From Imbricaverruca yamaguchii (taxonomy: Eukaryota; Arthropoda; Thecostraca; Neoverrucidae): a DNA stretch of 64,000 bases. The number at the start of each line of letters is the position of its first letter. Position 1 is the stretch's first letter. The stretch is taken from contig JAOTOL010001307.1 in NCBI GenBank assembly GCA_034440575.1, forward strand, positions 310,001-374,000, in the 5' to 3' direction. The notes beneath the pieces were generated by a model that saw only the letters and a program-made list of their open reading frames with translations, made no database searches and was not told the DNA's origin. Below are positions 1 through 11,640 of this stretch, piece after piece. The position numbers were made by a program, and so were the translations under genes.

Positions 1-712
1 GCAACGGGCCGGCGGCCGTCTGGATCCAGGTGCACGGCGGCCTTGCTGGCCCGGCCGGCCGTGTTCGAGTCGGCCAGATTTGCTGCGGCGGCCGTCGTCG
101 GCCGCGAGCTGACCGCCACGGAGAGCTGTCGATCGACGAACCATCGACGACCGGAGTCCGTGCAGTGGAAAGTGGATGGCGGCTGGTGACGACGCCGACA
201 CACGCACTTCTCCCATCCCCTCACGCCAGCCGGACCCCCCCCCCATCACGCCAGCCGGACCCCAGTCCCCTCACGCCAGCATGACCCCCATCCCTTCTCC
301 CCTCCATACCACCACACCGATCAGCCACACTAGAACTGCGTCTAACGTTCCGGCCTACTAAAACGCACTCGTGCTTACTATGCCGACCAGCCATACCCGG
401 CCATACTTTGCCTGCCATACCGGCCTGTGGCCTCCGACTGGTGCGCACAATATCGCTCTTCCATACCAGACCGTTCATGCTATGCTGACCGGCAATACCA
501 GACCCTTGTACGCTGTGCTGTCCTACCATGCCAGACTTGTGCCCGCCATCCCGACCACGTCGGACAGTGACAGAAGCCCGCCAGCCTGGATGGACCGGCT
601 GCACAGACCTTCCGCAGCGCAGTCGAAAACATCCGTCGCATCTCCGGGTAGACAGTGGTTGTCGGGAACATCTGCACCGTCCGCAGACGGGAGCTAGGGG
701 GAAGCAGCTCGA
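1..712. other. GC-rich DNA, no recognisable gene
   Basis: Mixed GC-rich sequence. Positions 217-296 hold about three degenerate copies of a 26-bp unit built on CTCACGCCAGCCGGACCCC. Positions 330-545 hold loosely repeated CCATACCRG words, which look like an old decayed minisatellite. No protein family is recognisable in any frame. Confidence 0.6.
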
Positions 713-1400
713 GCCCTCCACAAACGGTAACTGTAGAACACCGCTGAACGCCTCCACGAACAGTAGCTATACGACACCGCTGAACCCTGCACTATACGGA
801 GGGATCAAGCTTCCTCCAATAAATATCGTCTGTGGAGGGATTCAGCGGCGTCCTACAGTTACTGTCTGTGGAGGCGTTCAGTGGCGTCCTACAGTTACTG
901 TCTGTGGAGGGATTCAGCGGCGTCCTACAGTTACTGTCTGTGGAGGCGTTCAGCGGCGTCCTACAGTTACTGTCTGTGGAGGCGTTCAGCGGCGTCCTAC
1001 AGTTACTGTCTGTGGAGGCGTTCAGTGGCGTCCTACAGTTACTGTCTGTAGAGGCGTTCAGTGGTTTCTTACAGTACTGTCTGTGGAGGCGTTCAGCATC
1101 GTCCTACAGTTACTGTCTGTGGAGGGATTCAGCGGCGTCCTACAGTTATTGTCTGTAGAGGCGTTCAGCGGCGTCCTACAGTTATTGTCTGTAGAGGGGT
1201 TCAGCGGTGTCCTACAACTACTGTCTGTGGAGACGTTCAGCGACGTCCTACAGTTACTGTCTGTGGAGGCGTTCGGCGGCGTCCTACAGTTATTATCTGG
1301 AGGGGTCAAACTAATCCCTCCAGACAGTAACAGCAGGACGCCGCTGAACACTGTGCACAGGGCCAACTGTGCGGGATTGCTGGATCCCTCCACAGACAAT
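713..1400. repeat. 36-bp minisatellite with inverted units at both ends
   Basis: Thirteen head-to-tail 36-bp units run from 828 to about 1294. Each starts GTCTGTGGAGGCGTTCAGCG and ends in TCCTACAGTTACT. One unit is 35 bp. On the left (713-790) and right (about 1316-1400) the same unit appears in the opposite orientation, for example CGCCGCTGAACGCCTCCAC on the left. The block is therefore an imperfect palindrome with a tandem core. The open frames across it arise because 36 is divisible by three; I do not regard them as genes. Confidence 0.9.
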
Positions 1401-1750
1401 ATCAGTCGGAAGCAGCTGCACTCCTTCCGGCTCTACCGGTCAGAGCGGACGAACTGGCGAGGAGTCTCGCGGCCACCTATTAAAACACACCTGCTATCTG
1501 GCCACGTCCGGATGTTATGTGTTGTAGTTTCCTGTCCTCCGAAATTCCTGTCATCAGCACTCTAACATCGGTCTGCTGATGCAACCGGACGTTCGCTCGT
1601 TTTGAAATTCGTGTGTGTTTCAAACAGGTATTGTCACAGGCTAATAATAGGGGTGTAAGGAGGTGTGCAGACAAATTCAACGACATCTAAAGGGAGGCGC
1701 CACGTGCCACCCCTGCTGTGGTGACGCCGCCCATGTACTATGCACGGGTT
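1401..1750. other. unique DNA, nothing recognised
   Basis: No repeat, RNA gene or coding similarity seen. Confidence 0.5.
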
Positions 1751-1836
1751 TTAATATATACATATATATATACATATATATATATATTTATATATAAACA
1801 TGCATATATGCATCGATATATATATATATATATATG
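1751..1836. repeat. AT-rich (TA)n-type microsatellite
   Basis: Alternating TA/CATA sequence interrupted by TATTTATA and a GCATATATGC palindrome. Confidence 0.9.
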
Positions 1837-1851
1837 CACTTTTTTTACATA

Positions 1852-2170
1852 GCCCGAATTCTTGCTGAGGTGGGTTTATGAACCCCAGTTATATTCCCAA
1901 GCAAAGCTTGTTGCGTGAACCCTGACCCCACCACCCAATCAACGAATTCCAGTTCAACTGCAGAATCTTGACCGAGAGTTTAACGTGCCGTGAATGCACC
2001 GACGCGGTACCGCATTCCCGGCCTTATTGGGCCAGTTGTCAGCTGACCCTCCCAGCCGGAGGATAAATGCGAGCGCGAGAAGCGACTCGAGCCATGTATC
2101 ACCAGGACAGGAAAGCCCAGTGTAGGCCGGCGTTCTAGCCAACTGAGCTACCGGGGCAGGTACTGGAGCC
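1852..2170 (-). mobile_element. tRNA-headed SINE-like repeat, copy 1
   Basis: Read on the minus strand, the right end (about 2160 down to 2080) is tRNA-like. It starts GCCCCGGTAGCTCAGTTGG, which contains an A box, and about 50 bases later has GGCTCGAGTCG, a B-box-like word. The rest, about 1852-2060, is clearly related to 22171-22390; both contain GCTTGTTGCGTGAACCCTG and ACCGACRCGG. The homology stops where the tRNA-like part begins, so copy 2 looks truncated at its 5' end. No TSD is obvious. I infer a SINE with a long body; a chance junction of two repeats is also possible. Confidence 0.6.
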
Positions 2171-2249
2171 ACAGGGACGGGTATGCACACATGCATACAT
2201 ACTTATATACACAAACAGACAGACACACACACACACATACACGCACATA

Positions 2250-2330
<81 letters not shown>
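2171..2330. repeat. (CA)n followed by long (TA)n microsatellite
   Basis: A short run of AC/CA repeats from about 2222 passes into about 90 bp of pure (TA)n ending near 2329. The poly-(Ile-Tyr) reading frames here are artefacts. Confidence 0.95.
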
Positions 2331-3550
2331 CGGTCTCTCAGCTTTATTAGGTTCTGTTCTTCAACTGGTTTCCTACATCTTCTTTAGTTATTGTAAAATA
2401 TCCAACCTATCACTTGCCTTAGCATAGCATTTAGTGGTTTCCAATACATACTAGTTCTTTTAGATGACAGCTTAAATCCGAAATTAATTTTATCTGATAT
2501 TATTATTTGCTTGTATTGCTTTGCTTGTTTGCCCGCATGCTTATTGTCCATAGCATTGCATAGTTTGGAGGACTGCAAATTTAATCCGGTGTGCAAGTAT
2601 TTGCGTCTGAAAAGTATTGTGCGATATATAGTTGAGAACATGAATCCACTCGTATTCTCCAAGAAGTCATCTTGTGTTCTGTTTCCGAATTATATAAAAC
2701 ATTTCCTATTATGGGTGTCCCTGCCTCTACGTCTTGCTGAAGATGATCAGAATGTATATGCTTCTGGATTTGGAAAAGAGGATAAATAACTGGAGCATTC
2801 CCTAGCATGTATGCATGCGAATTGAGCCACATTGACTCCTACGGATATGAATTTCAACGAATTTAGCTAGTTCATTTCCTGTGATGCTTTACTACGGAGC
2901 AAGGTCACGGCACATAAATCAGTTGGCAAGCGTGTGCGCCGGATTATGGACACAAATAACAGGAAGCCTCCATGGAAGCCTTCATGGAAACCTTCATCTC
3001 ACTATATTGCTTGGCGTCTCGTCGACCATGTAGCATACGATTAGGGTATGGCTTTCGCCTGTGCAGTTGTATGATAAATGTATATTTCCCCTCGTCATTT
3101 GGCATTGCACTGTGACCAGATGGCTTTGCATGGGGGACATTAATGTTTGAGCAATCTGGGAAATATGGGCATTCTTGATGTATCGTATCAGAAATATACA
3201 GTACAGATATTGAACGCTCATTTGTGTTTGTGTCATGGCTTAGGTGATGCATAGCCCAAGTTAACGTTGGATATTCAAAAATCATATGCCATGCATGGAA
3301 ATATTTGATCGAGGCAACGACGATTGTCTCTTAGTGGTTTGCCGTGATTTACGGAGCAGGCTCTAATGCTTTACTAGATGAGTTTCAGAATTGGGAGCTC
3401 TGCCTTGCGACCATGTTCAGACGGTTTTTAGCACCGACCACCTGTCCACCTTTATTCAAACCCCATTGAGCTGCATTAACGGGAAGTAAGTATCCAGATC
3501 GCCATGGCAATGGTATCAGTCGGTGGGGTAATATGTACGGAGCAAAGCGT
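2331..3550. other. AT-rich unique DNA, nothing recognised
   Basis: Short open frames of up to 113 codons only. None resembles a known family and no RNA gene is seen. Confidence 0.5.
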
Positions 3551-3586
3551 TGGCCAACGGCCAACGGCCAACGGCCAACGGCCAAC
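3551..3586. repeat. 7-bp tandem repeat (GGCCAAC)5
   Basis: Five perfect head-to-tail GGCCAAC units. The reverse complement, GTTGGCC, is also the core of the much larger 10-bp array at 17857-18296. Confidence 0.95.
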
Positions 3587-3914
3587 CATGTACCGGACTG
3601 GCACGCCCAGCCAGAGATATCAACAGCGGCCACGGACACCAGAGGGATCATCGTCGGCGCAAACGCCAAACTGAACATGATCCGCTTCAGTTGAAGACGG
3701 AGCCACGAGGGCCTCTGGTAAGTTTCCTGTGGTGTCAGGTTGGGGTTTCCGATTACATGTCCCGACCATAGCTTATGATTTGGAACCAGCAACGGGATGA
3801 GGACGCCACCGCTGCGGATGGTACTCATACCTAACATATAGTGCTTATGGGATCGGAAGATGGGGTCATTCAGTTTAAACCTATGGTACAAATCTGAGCT
3901 CGGCTGGACAAATG
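3587..3914. other. unique DNA, nothing recognised
   Basis: No recognisable gene or repeat. Confidence 0.5.
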
Positions 3915-4220
3915 CCGCACAAAAATGTATCTGGTACGTTTTGTTGCATCCCTAAAGATAAGCAGACACTTAAAAATTCATTCAGATATATTTATCCATT
4001 AAAGCATGACGACTGGTGTAACATTTTAGGTGACCTCGCTTGACCTGAACTAGTTAACCGTAAATGGCCTGACCTCGAAATTGTCACACAGTATGCCGAA
4101 TTGATGTGAGAAAAGGTATGTGAAATTTTGGCATGTTGCCGCGAGCCGTATTTTTCCAATATCCGCGCAAAACCTTTAGGGGGAGTAAAATGTCTCACCC
4201 CGCGACGGGGCGGATGTGAA
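3915..4220 (-). mobile_element. MITE-B fragment (opposite orientation to the 59-kb copy)
   Basis: The reverse complement of this stretch aligns with 59045-59360. Shared words include CCAGTCGTCATGCTTTAA, TGCTTATCTTTA and the GC-rich end followed by a GCGCGGATA/TCGCGGATA block. It covers only the 5' part of MITE-B as oriented at 59 kb. On the plus strand, TGACCT-CGCT-TGACCT at 4031-4046 is a perfect direct repeat of the AGGTCA half-site with a 4-bp spacer. Confidence 0.75.
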
Positions 4221-5338
4221 GCTTGATGACTGAAGAAAGTTGACGTTTTATTCCAGAATCTTATAGTATAATGATGAAAAGATTGAGTGTAGTTTGCAAT
4301 GTGCTCCAGGTTATTCAGACATGATGAACGAAACCCAGTTCATGGTCGCAATTTTGCTGTTTTCTCTGGATACGGAAGGTAAATAACAAAACCTGCATTT
4401 TAGGAGATATTTCATTTTGCCATGTATTTGCCATTCCAACTTGGCACCATTCCTACTGTATTGTTTGATATCTGGCGAAGAAATTCGGAACATTTTGGGC
4501 TGAATTGCAGTTGCAAGGCATGCTTTTGAAAACCGCATGTCATTGTCGTGTGATGCATGTCAGTGTCATACATATGCCTTACAGTGCCCATCTAGGCGCC
4601 TGTCTAGAACATTACAGTTAATGAAGCACTTTAGCGGTTGACAGCCAAACGCAGCCATATGCATGTACGGAAGTAGGATGTCACAATTTGCGCAATTTAT
4701 ATGCACAATTTAAAATTATTTAATGGTAATGAGCTTATATTTCTATCTAGTACATGTCCACAACATTACTCATGACGGTTATTGTCCTGAATTTCTTCTG
4801 CCTATAAAACTCGCGTTTAGTCTCTACTTCAGGATGTAAATGCCCTGCTTCAGTTCATATTTCCAATGGAGTTCCATAGCAGCCCTCATCGTTTGCAAGC
4901 ACGATGATTGATTTTCCTAAGACTGCTTCGAATTTTACAAGGACAGCCTATTTTTTAGCATACGTTAGCATATTTACGTTTTACTTTCAATGTGATCAAA
5001 CAAAAAATCATTTGAACACCCTGCAATATATACTGTTTAAACATTATGAAATGTATATTCCAATCGGGGTGATGATTTCCGATTCCTTGCACGGTTCTCT
5101 ACAATAATATTAATGTTGTCATTTCTTCCCATGCTTCGAAGAGTTGTCTCTTCCACCATTTGGTGGAAACGCTGCCAATTTGATGACGAGGTGTAGTTCA
5201 ACGAATAATTGACGTTATGTGACGGCAGATATATCTTTATGCATACAGTTAGGTATATTATGATAAAAAGAACTTATATCTAGTAGTAAGATCGAAAAGG
5301 AACATATTTTGTATGGTTGGCCCATCATGACGGAAGGA
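4221..5338. other. AT-rich unique DNA, nothing recognised
   Basis: No coding similarity, RNA gene or tandem repeat seen. Confidence 0.5.
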
Positions 5339-5375
5339 GTTGTTGCATGTGCATGCAACATGCATGCAACATGCC
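5339..5375. repeat. short palindrome cluster
   Basis: TGTTGCATG-TG-CATGCAACA forms perfect 9-bp arms around a 2-bp centre. A further TGCATGCAACATG follows directly, so several alternative hairpins are possible. Confidence 0.85.
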
Positions 5376-7198
5376 CGTCAGTTTCGGTTAAACTGGTTAT
5401 CTATCGGCTGTGGAATTCTGCGGGCTCATTTGAATGACCATGGAAGGCAATGGTATTGCTTTCCTGAACAACAACCATTGCAATGTATACCTTGTATTGC
5501 CGATCGCATTCTATCATTGGGTCGTGAAATTGCAGCTCAATGCAACTAACTTTATATGTGGGAGCATTGTGCGCCACACATATCTACATAATGGGTCTGT
5601 ATCTACTTATCTTAGTAAGAATGAAACTACAAGTGTATGGATAGGTTGCTGAATGTGACCATGCAAAGTATACACATAAGCTCATTGCTACCAGTGTGAT
5701 TGCAATAATCTGGAATCCATACAAATTTGATGACGACTGGACATTGATATAATAATGGAATTAATCTAGCTCATGCTGCTATTGTATGCGTTTGACATTC
5801 AGGCTATATGCAAGAATAAGGATGAAAATTTAGTTGCTGATTAGTGCCATAAAATATTCTCAGACGATTAAGAAAGACTCAGTATAGGCTAATCCCCAAT
5901 ATATTATGTAAGGCTGTTGTTTGAAAGCAGAAGAAAGCATGACTATGTTCTTAAGTTTTCGTTTCCACCAAGAACGTTGACGAGCCAATCTGTTATGCAT
6001 TTTATATTCATTTATATTTGCCAACTTATTTCCAATCCCCTCCGTTATCCGTAGCAAACGAACAGCCGTAGGGATATCCAATCCGCGTTATGAACAATTT
6101 GAGCGATAACCTTTGATGTCTTTGATATATTTGATGTCTTTGATGTATTTGATGTCTATTATAATGCAATTGATGATGTGCTGTTTTTACTGTTGGGCAT
6201 ACTAAATACTTTTCAAACTATTTGGGGGGCTTATCATCCGGTTGTTGAAAGAACATGGCAAAATTTCTGGATTAAATGTTCAAATGGGCTTCACAAGTTT
6301 CATGATAATGGCTATCATTTGCTTTTCAAAAGCATTTGCAATTATATTTTTCCTGTTTGGCATTAAGCAGACAGACAGGTTGAAAGCACGGCATATATCC
6401 CGAATATCGGTCAAAGCCTCGTCGGTCCTGGCCGGGCTTTCGGTGTTTGCACATGCCACCTCTACCCTCCCTGTGTCGAAACGCTAGCCAAGGTCGCATG
6501 CATCACTCATACACCGCTGTGGGAGAGGGTTACGTGAAATAACACTTGAGGGCAATGTATGCTCACGTAACATGATCACAAAACGTTCCCTAACACCCAT
6601 GCGCCGACTCAGAGGGTGGAGATGCTAGTCCATTCTGACACGGGTCGTACAATTGTGGGGACGCAGACGCTAACCACCTGGGGATGTATGGGACTGGGGG
6701 TCGTCCGAGATATCAGTCAGACGCGACACACAGGTGGCCGATTCCGGCGGTACATGTCACGTGCTGGTGTGATGGCTCCACTCATTTCCCGATCCGGCGC
6801 CGACCGGGTCACTTCCGGTACTCACGTGCAGTCGGCAAATTTCGTGTGAATTTGTTATGTAATCGTGGCGCCCTGAGGCGAAGTGCTCGCAGGAATACGT
6901 ACCTGGAACAGAACAGGACGCCCCGTTAGACTTGATGCGGTGAGTTCACATGAACAATGGCTTACACATGTGAGGGAGAGTGGCATGCACACGTTGGGTT
7001 CATGTGAGGAAGAGTGACAGGAAAAGGAAACATAATCATCAACTTTCGACAATGAGATTCAATGATCGCGCCGATCAAGGACCGCCTGTCTTCTATTTTA
7101 TCCTCCGCGTCAGCCATCATTCTCTGCCTCAACCTCAGCCTTAGTCTCATCCCCATCCTCATTCTCATTATCATCATCAACAGGCTTCATTCGACGGA
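5376..7198. other. AT-rich, then mixed unique DNA; small TTTGATGTCT repeat
   Basis: Positions 6114-6165 carry about five degenerate copies of TTTGATGTCT/TTTGATATAT. The rest is unique with no recognised gene. Around 7110-7185 there is a CATCCTCATTCTCAT-type low-complexity pyrimidine run. Confidence 0.55.
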
Positions 7199-7231
7199 AA
7201 TTTGTCAACACGCGACCCGTGTTGACAAATT
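7199..7231. repeat. perfect 14-bp inverted repeat with 5-nt loop
   Basis: Arm 1 (7199-7212) is AATTTGTCAACACG and arm 2 (7218-7231) is its exact reverse complement, around the loop CGACC. It has no obvious link to a transposon end. Confidence 0.95.
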
Positions 7232-7706
7232 GCCAGCATCTGTGAAGCTGGCACATCCTCCGGACGTGCTAGCAAAGCAGCATCGTACAAGCCGGGCAGC
7301 AGCGAGGCGTCATGCGCGTCATGTACGTTGCACGTAACAAACGCCACCTCCAGCCACCAAGACGCGAGGCGATCGCACACAGCGACCGCGCCGATGCTCG
7401 CCGCCACCGCCCACTTCCCCACGTCTGCCTGTCGAAGACCGAGCGAGCCCACGGCCATCTGGTCGCGCTGCGGCCACGCCATGCTGGCAGGCCGCTTGAG
7501 GGAAGACGTGTCGCATGCGTGGGCGGGCAGGCGGTCGCGGCGCGCGCTGCCGGCCGGAGCCGAGCCGATAGGGCGCGGTGCAGCCGGCGCAGGCAGCTGT
7601 CCGGCCAGTTGCGGCATGGCCGGTCACATGCATCCAACTGGCGAGCTGCTTCGCAGAGCGAGGTGAGCACCTGCCGGTCTTGCTGCCGGTCGCCCACCGT
7701 GTCGCC
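7232..7706. other. GC-rich unique DNA, nothing recognised
   Basis: Overlapping open frames exist on both strands, with arginine- and alanine-rich compositions typical of GC-rich non-coding DNA. No domain is recognised. Confidence 0.5.
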
Positions 7707-7894
7707 AGTCGCGGACAGGTCGGTTGGCTATTGGTTTTACGACACATTGACCGTCGAGTCACGTTGCGTCGCCGATGTCTCACGGCGATTGGCCGCGGGC
7801 GAAGAGAGGCGACAGGTGAGACTCGAACCCACAGCCGTTCGATTGTGAGACGAGCAACTTACCCCTAGACTACTCATCCACAGTCGCCGACAGG
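7707..7894 (-). mobile_element. tRNA-derived SINE with 13-bp TSD
   Basis: The TSDs are 7707-7719 (AGTCGCGGACAGG) and 7882-7894 (AGTCGCCGACAGG), with one mismatch. The element lies between them (7720-7881). On the minus strand its head is tRNA-like: a B box GGTTCGAGTCT, a T-arm with stem GTGGG/CTCAC, an acceptor stem GCGACTG/CTGTCGC with one mismatch, and a loop CTCACAA resembling tRNA-Val(CAC). The D and anticodon stems are imperfect, so it is not a working tRNA. The tail end at 7720 reads CCAATAGCCAACC on the minus strand. Confidence 0.8.
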
Positions 7895-8282
7895 AACGAA
7901 GCCGCGATTCGCGGACCGGACCGGTGTCGCGCGCCGGACAAGAGTCACACCTCACCGACCTGACCTGAGTCGCCAGCCGTGGAATGACCGGACGCACGAG
8001 TCGCAGACTTAACCAGACTCACCAGTTGGGAACCTGGCCAGAGCCACGAGCCGCCGACCGGAGTCACTAATCGCGGGCCGGGCCAGTGTCGCGGGTCGTG
8101 AAGCACGGCTAGATTGGAGTCGCAAGCCACATGTCAGAGCGGAGTCGCAAGTCATGGACCAGAACAACGTCTATGGACCAAATCGGAGGTTAAAGAGTAA
8201 TAAAGAAGTTACTATATAGTACTCGAGCTGACGCCATTATATGTGAGGATAATATTATGAGAACTGAGAGCCAGCACATACA

Positions 8283-8285
<3 letters not shown>
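7895..8285. other. decayed GAGTCGC-rich repeat region
   Basis: Positions 7940-8170 show irregular recurrence of GAGTCRC and CCGGGCC words about every 25-35 bp, suggesting an old minisatellite. The remainder is unique. Confidence 0.45.

Positions 8286-8352
<67 letters not shown>
8286..8352. repeat. (TA)n microsatellite
   Basis: About 33 uninterrupted TA units. Confidence 0.98.
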
Positions 8353-8353
<1 letters not shown>

Positions 8354-8540
8354 CTTGACTGGCGTTGAACTCCAGATTATCGACCATAGCATCATAGCAA
8401 CAGCGCAGCAAAGAACAGACTAGCCAGTAGCGGGCCATATGAGTCCATTCCGATCCAATCTCACCGAACAACAGTCGACACTGCGGGAGACATGACATCG
8501 CACCCCAGACTCGAGTCTGTTGCGACTCAGCCCAGCCGAA
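8353..8540. other. unique DNA between (TA)n and the 33-bp array
   Basis: Nothing recognised. Confidence 0.5.
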
Positions 8541-9563
8541 CAGCTGGCGGACGGTGCCAATGGCCACACCAGCAGTCTGGCGGACGGTGCCAATAGCCAC
8601 ACCAGCAGTCTGGCGGACGGTGCCAATGGCCACACCAGCAGTCTGGCGGACAGTGCCAATAGCCACAACAGCAGCCTGGCGGACGGTGCCAGTGACCACA
8701 ACAGCAGTCTGGCGGACGGTGCCAATGGCCACACCAGCAGTCTGGCGGACGGTGCCAATGGCCACACCAGCAGTCTGGCGGACGGTGCCAATGGCCACAC
8801 CAGCAGTCTGGCGGACGGTGCCAGTGACCACACCAGCAGTCTGGCGGACGGTGCCAATGGCCACACCAGCAGCCTGGCGGACGGTGCCAATAGCCACACC
8901 AGCAGTCTGGCGGACGGTGCCAATAGTCACAACAGCAGCCTGGCGGACGGTGCCAATGGCCACACCAGCAGTCTGGCGGACGGTGCCAGTGACCACACCA
9001 GCAGTCTGGCGGACGGTGCCAATGGCCACACCAGCAGTCTGGCGGACGGTGCCAGTGACCATACCAGCAGTCTGGCGGACGGTGCCAATGGCAACACCAG
9101 CAGTCTGGCGGACAGTGCCAGTGACCATACCAGCAGTCTGGCGGACGGTGCCAATGGCCACACCAGCAGTCTGGCGGACGGTGCCAGTGACCATACCAGC
9201 AGTCTGGCGGACGGTGCCAATGGCCACACCAGCAGTCTGGCGGACGGTGCCAATGGCCACACCAGCAGTCTGGCGGACGGTGCCAGTGACCACAACAGCA
9301 GCCTGGCGGACGGTGCCAATGGCCACACCAGCAGTCTGGCGGACGGTGCCAGTGACCACACCAGCAGTCTGGCGGACGGTGCCAATGGCCACACCAGCAG
9401 TCTAGCGGACGGTGCCAGTGACCATACCAGCAGTCTGGCGGACGGTGCCAATGGCCACACCAGGAGTCTGGCGGACGGTGCCAGTGACCATACCAGCAGT
9501 CTGGCGGACGGTGCCAGTGACCATACCAGCAGTCTGGCGGACGGTGCCAGTGACTATACCAGC
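8541..9563. repeat. 33-bp minisatellite, 31 units without indels
   Basis: The array is 1023 bp, exactly 31 x 33. The unit contains CTGGCGGACGGTGCC followed by AATGGCCACACC or AGTGACCACACC and then AGCAGT. Units with AATGGCC and AGTGACC tend to alternate in the second half, giving a 66-bp higher-order period. Because 33 is a multiple of three and the unit lacks stops, frames stay open on both strands. One plus frame (8520-9581, 353 codons) would encode an 11-residue repeat, SLADGANGHTS. The variable positions are mostly non-synonymous in that frame and the antisense is equally open, so I treat it as non-coding DNA. Confidence 0.9.
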
Positions 9564-10435
9564 ATTCGACCATCTATCTGACTAGTACGTCGGCGTGGAT
9601 CAGATCAGTAGTAGGGAATTGATTGCGGATATGGGGAGGCGGCACAGCTTACCCGAAACTTGGCACGCGGGAGCCGGTCACGTATGGCTGACGAGATCAG
9701 GCACGGTGAGATGCGACTCGTCACTGATACCCTCGATGGTATCTGGAGGAGCATGCCAGCTGGACCCATCTCCAGTTGGACTCTAGGATATTTAGGTAGG
9801 ATATGTCGCACAGGTTTTTCTTGCAGGAAGTGCGCAACGTTGGTGTGCCATGGTGAGTAAAGGTGAACGTTGTTCGTGATACATGAATGGAAACAGCGGC
9901 CTTCATCCAACTTTCCTGGGTGTAAATATATGGATTTTCGTGAGCTTGACAACGCTGCCTCCACCTCAAATACTCAGCTAGTAACTATATTGGTAACACT
10001 TAAATATAATACCATAATTTGAAAATACGGGCATTTCCTGAATTCGGTAGGCGATATAGTGGCATCGGCTCCATATAAGGCATTTGCAGGTCGAATATTC
10101 GCCCTGCTGAAATTAAACATGCACACTCCGTACAGCAGTATAGCAGTAGTAGCCGTACATCATTGGAAGTTACCGCATCGTTCTGTTGTGACTCCCATTT
10201 GCAGATATATACGTTCAAATATATAGCACACCGTCCTATTTCGGTCTGTATGCCAATCCGCACTGACGGAATATCTTGCCGAAAATGGTAATCTAGATAC
10301 AGCTGTAAATTAGGCTCCACATGACTACAACAATCAACTTACAACAAACGACATACGCCTCTCATAACGCCTTATCAATGTTCTAAGACATGAAATATTT
10401 GAGCATGAATGCTTTAATGATATTGTCATACATGG

Positions 10436-10440
<5 letters not shown>
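9564..10440. other. unique DNA, nothing recognised
   Basis: No gene or repeat identified. Confidence 0.5.
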
Positions 10441-10712
<272 letters not shown>

Positions 10713-10980
10713 ACGTCAGTGTACATATCTGCGGCCGCTCCAGCCGGGCAGCGAGCGCCTCCTGTGCCGGCGTTGTCCCAGGCGAGTAGCCACGGTGGGT
10801 GTACGCCATGCACCAGAGTAAACGCCTGAATGGGCCGCCGCGCTCTCGGCAATTTGAGCGTGATGGGCGGAGGAACTACCGGGCTCCTGGCATGTGCGCT
10901 GCGTCGTGCCCCGCTGGTGGTTTGGGACCCACGTACATACCAGAGCCAAGCGACTGAGCTGCCTTAAAAGTAGGCTATAA
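10713..10980 (-). mobile_element. possible degenerate tRNA-derived SINE
   Basis: On the minus strand the right end reads GGCAGCTCAGTCGCTTGGC and then, about 25 bases on, GTGGGTCCCAAACC. This gives an A-box-like and a weak B-box-like word in tRNA spacing. The body (10730-10900) is GC-rich and no TSD was found. This is a weak call based on spacing and the A box. Confidence 0.35.
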
Positions 10981-11640
10981 CGCTAACACCGATATCCACC
11001 TGGTAATTTGCGGTCACGCACGGGTGTAGCTAGACATGTCGAAGCTGCTTGAGCAACTTCATTTCTTCAAGCACTTTGATTTGCTCATTCCAATGTCTCG
11101 GCCTTTGTGATGGAGCATCCCGACAGGCCTTGTTCAGTAGTACTCACGACACTGCATGCTGCTCCGGCGCCCATTTCCCCGTCCGGCGTAGCGTGCGCGG
11201 TCTTGGTGCATTATGGGGCACATGAGAAACCGTGCGTACACATGGTCGTGATGAAGGGACAAAATTCACGGCTTCACTGTCGTTCGCCTGATTTCACATT
11301 AAGAGGATGGCACAAAGGGGCACTAGACAAGATGTCGTCGAATGAAGTGTTGTGGTAATACGTCCTCCAGGAACTATTACCCCGTGATTGCTTGTTTTCC
11401 CCACACTATATACATACATGCCTGTATATACATATATACATGTGCATGCATATCAATGTGTATGTGCATGCGGGGTACCCGCGCACGTTAGCGTGTACGC
11501 AAGCGCCCGTTAACTTGATGGGGGAGGGGGTAGATGCGCATGTAGGCATATGACAGGAGACAGACCGCAGGCACGAATCAGCCGCGGATGACAGATACCT
11601 ACTGTTCGATATTCATTGCACCAGTGCGTGTGCACGTTGG
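10981..11640. other. unique DNA, nothing recognised
   Basis: Short alternating ATACAT/GTGCATGC sequence near 11405-11475. No gene recognised. Confidence 0.5.

Noticed and set aside
7720..7881. Functional tRNA-Val gene
   Set aside because: The T-arm and acceptor stem pair well, but the D and anticodon stems are imperfect and the sequence is bounded by target duplications, so it is a SINE head.
8190..9392. 400-codon minus-strand frame ending in (Ile-Tyr)n
   Set aside because: It joins the 33-bp array to a (TA)n tract and has no start context, splice logic or conserved domain.
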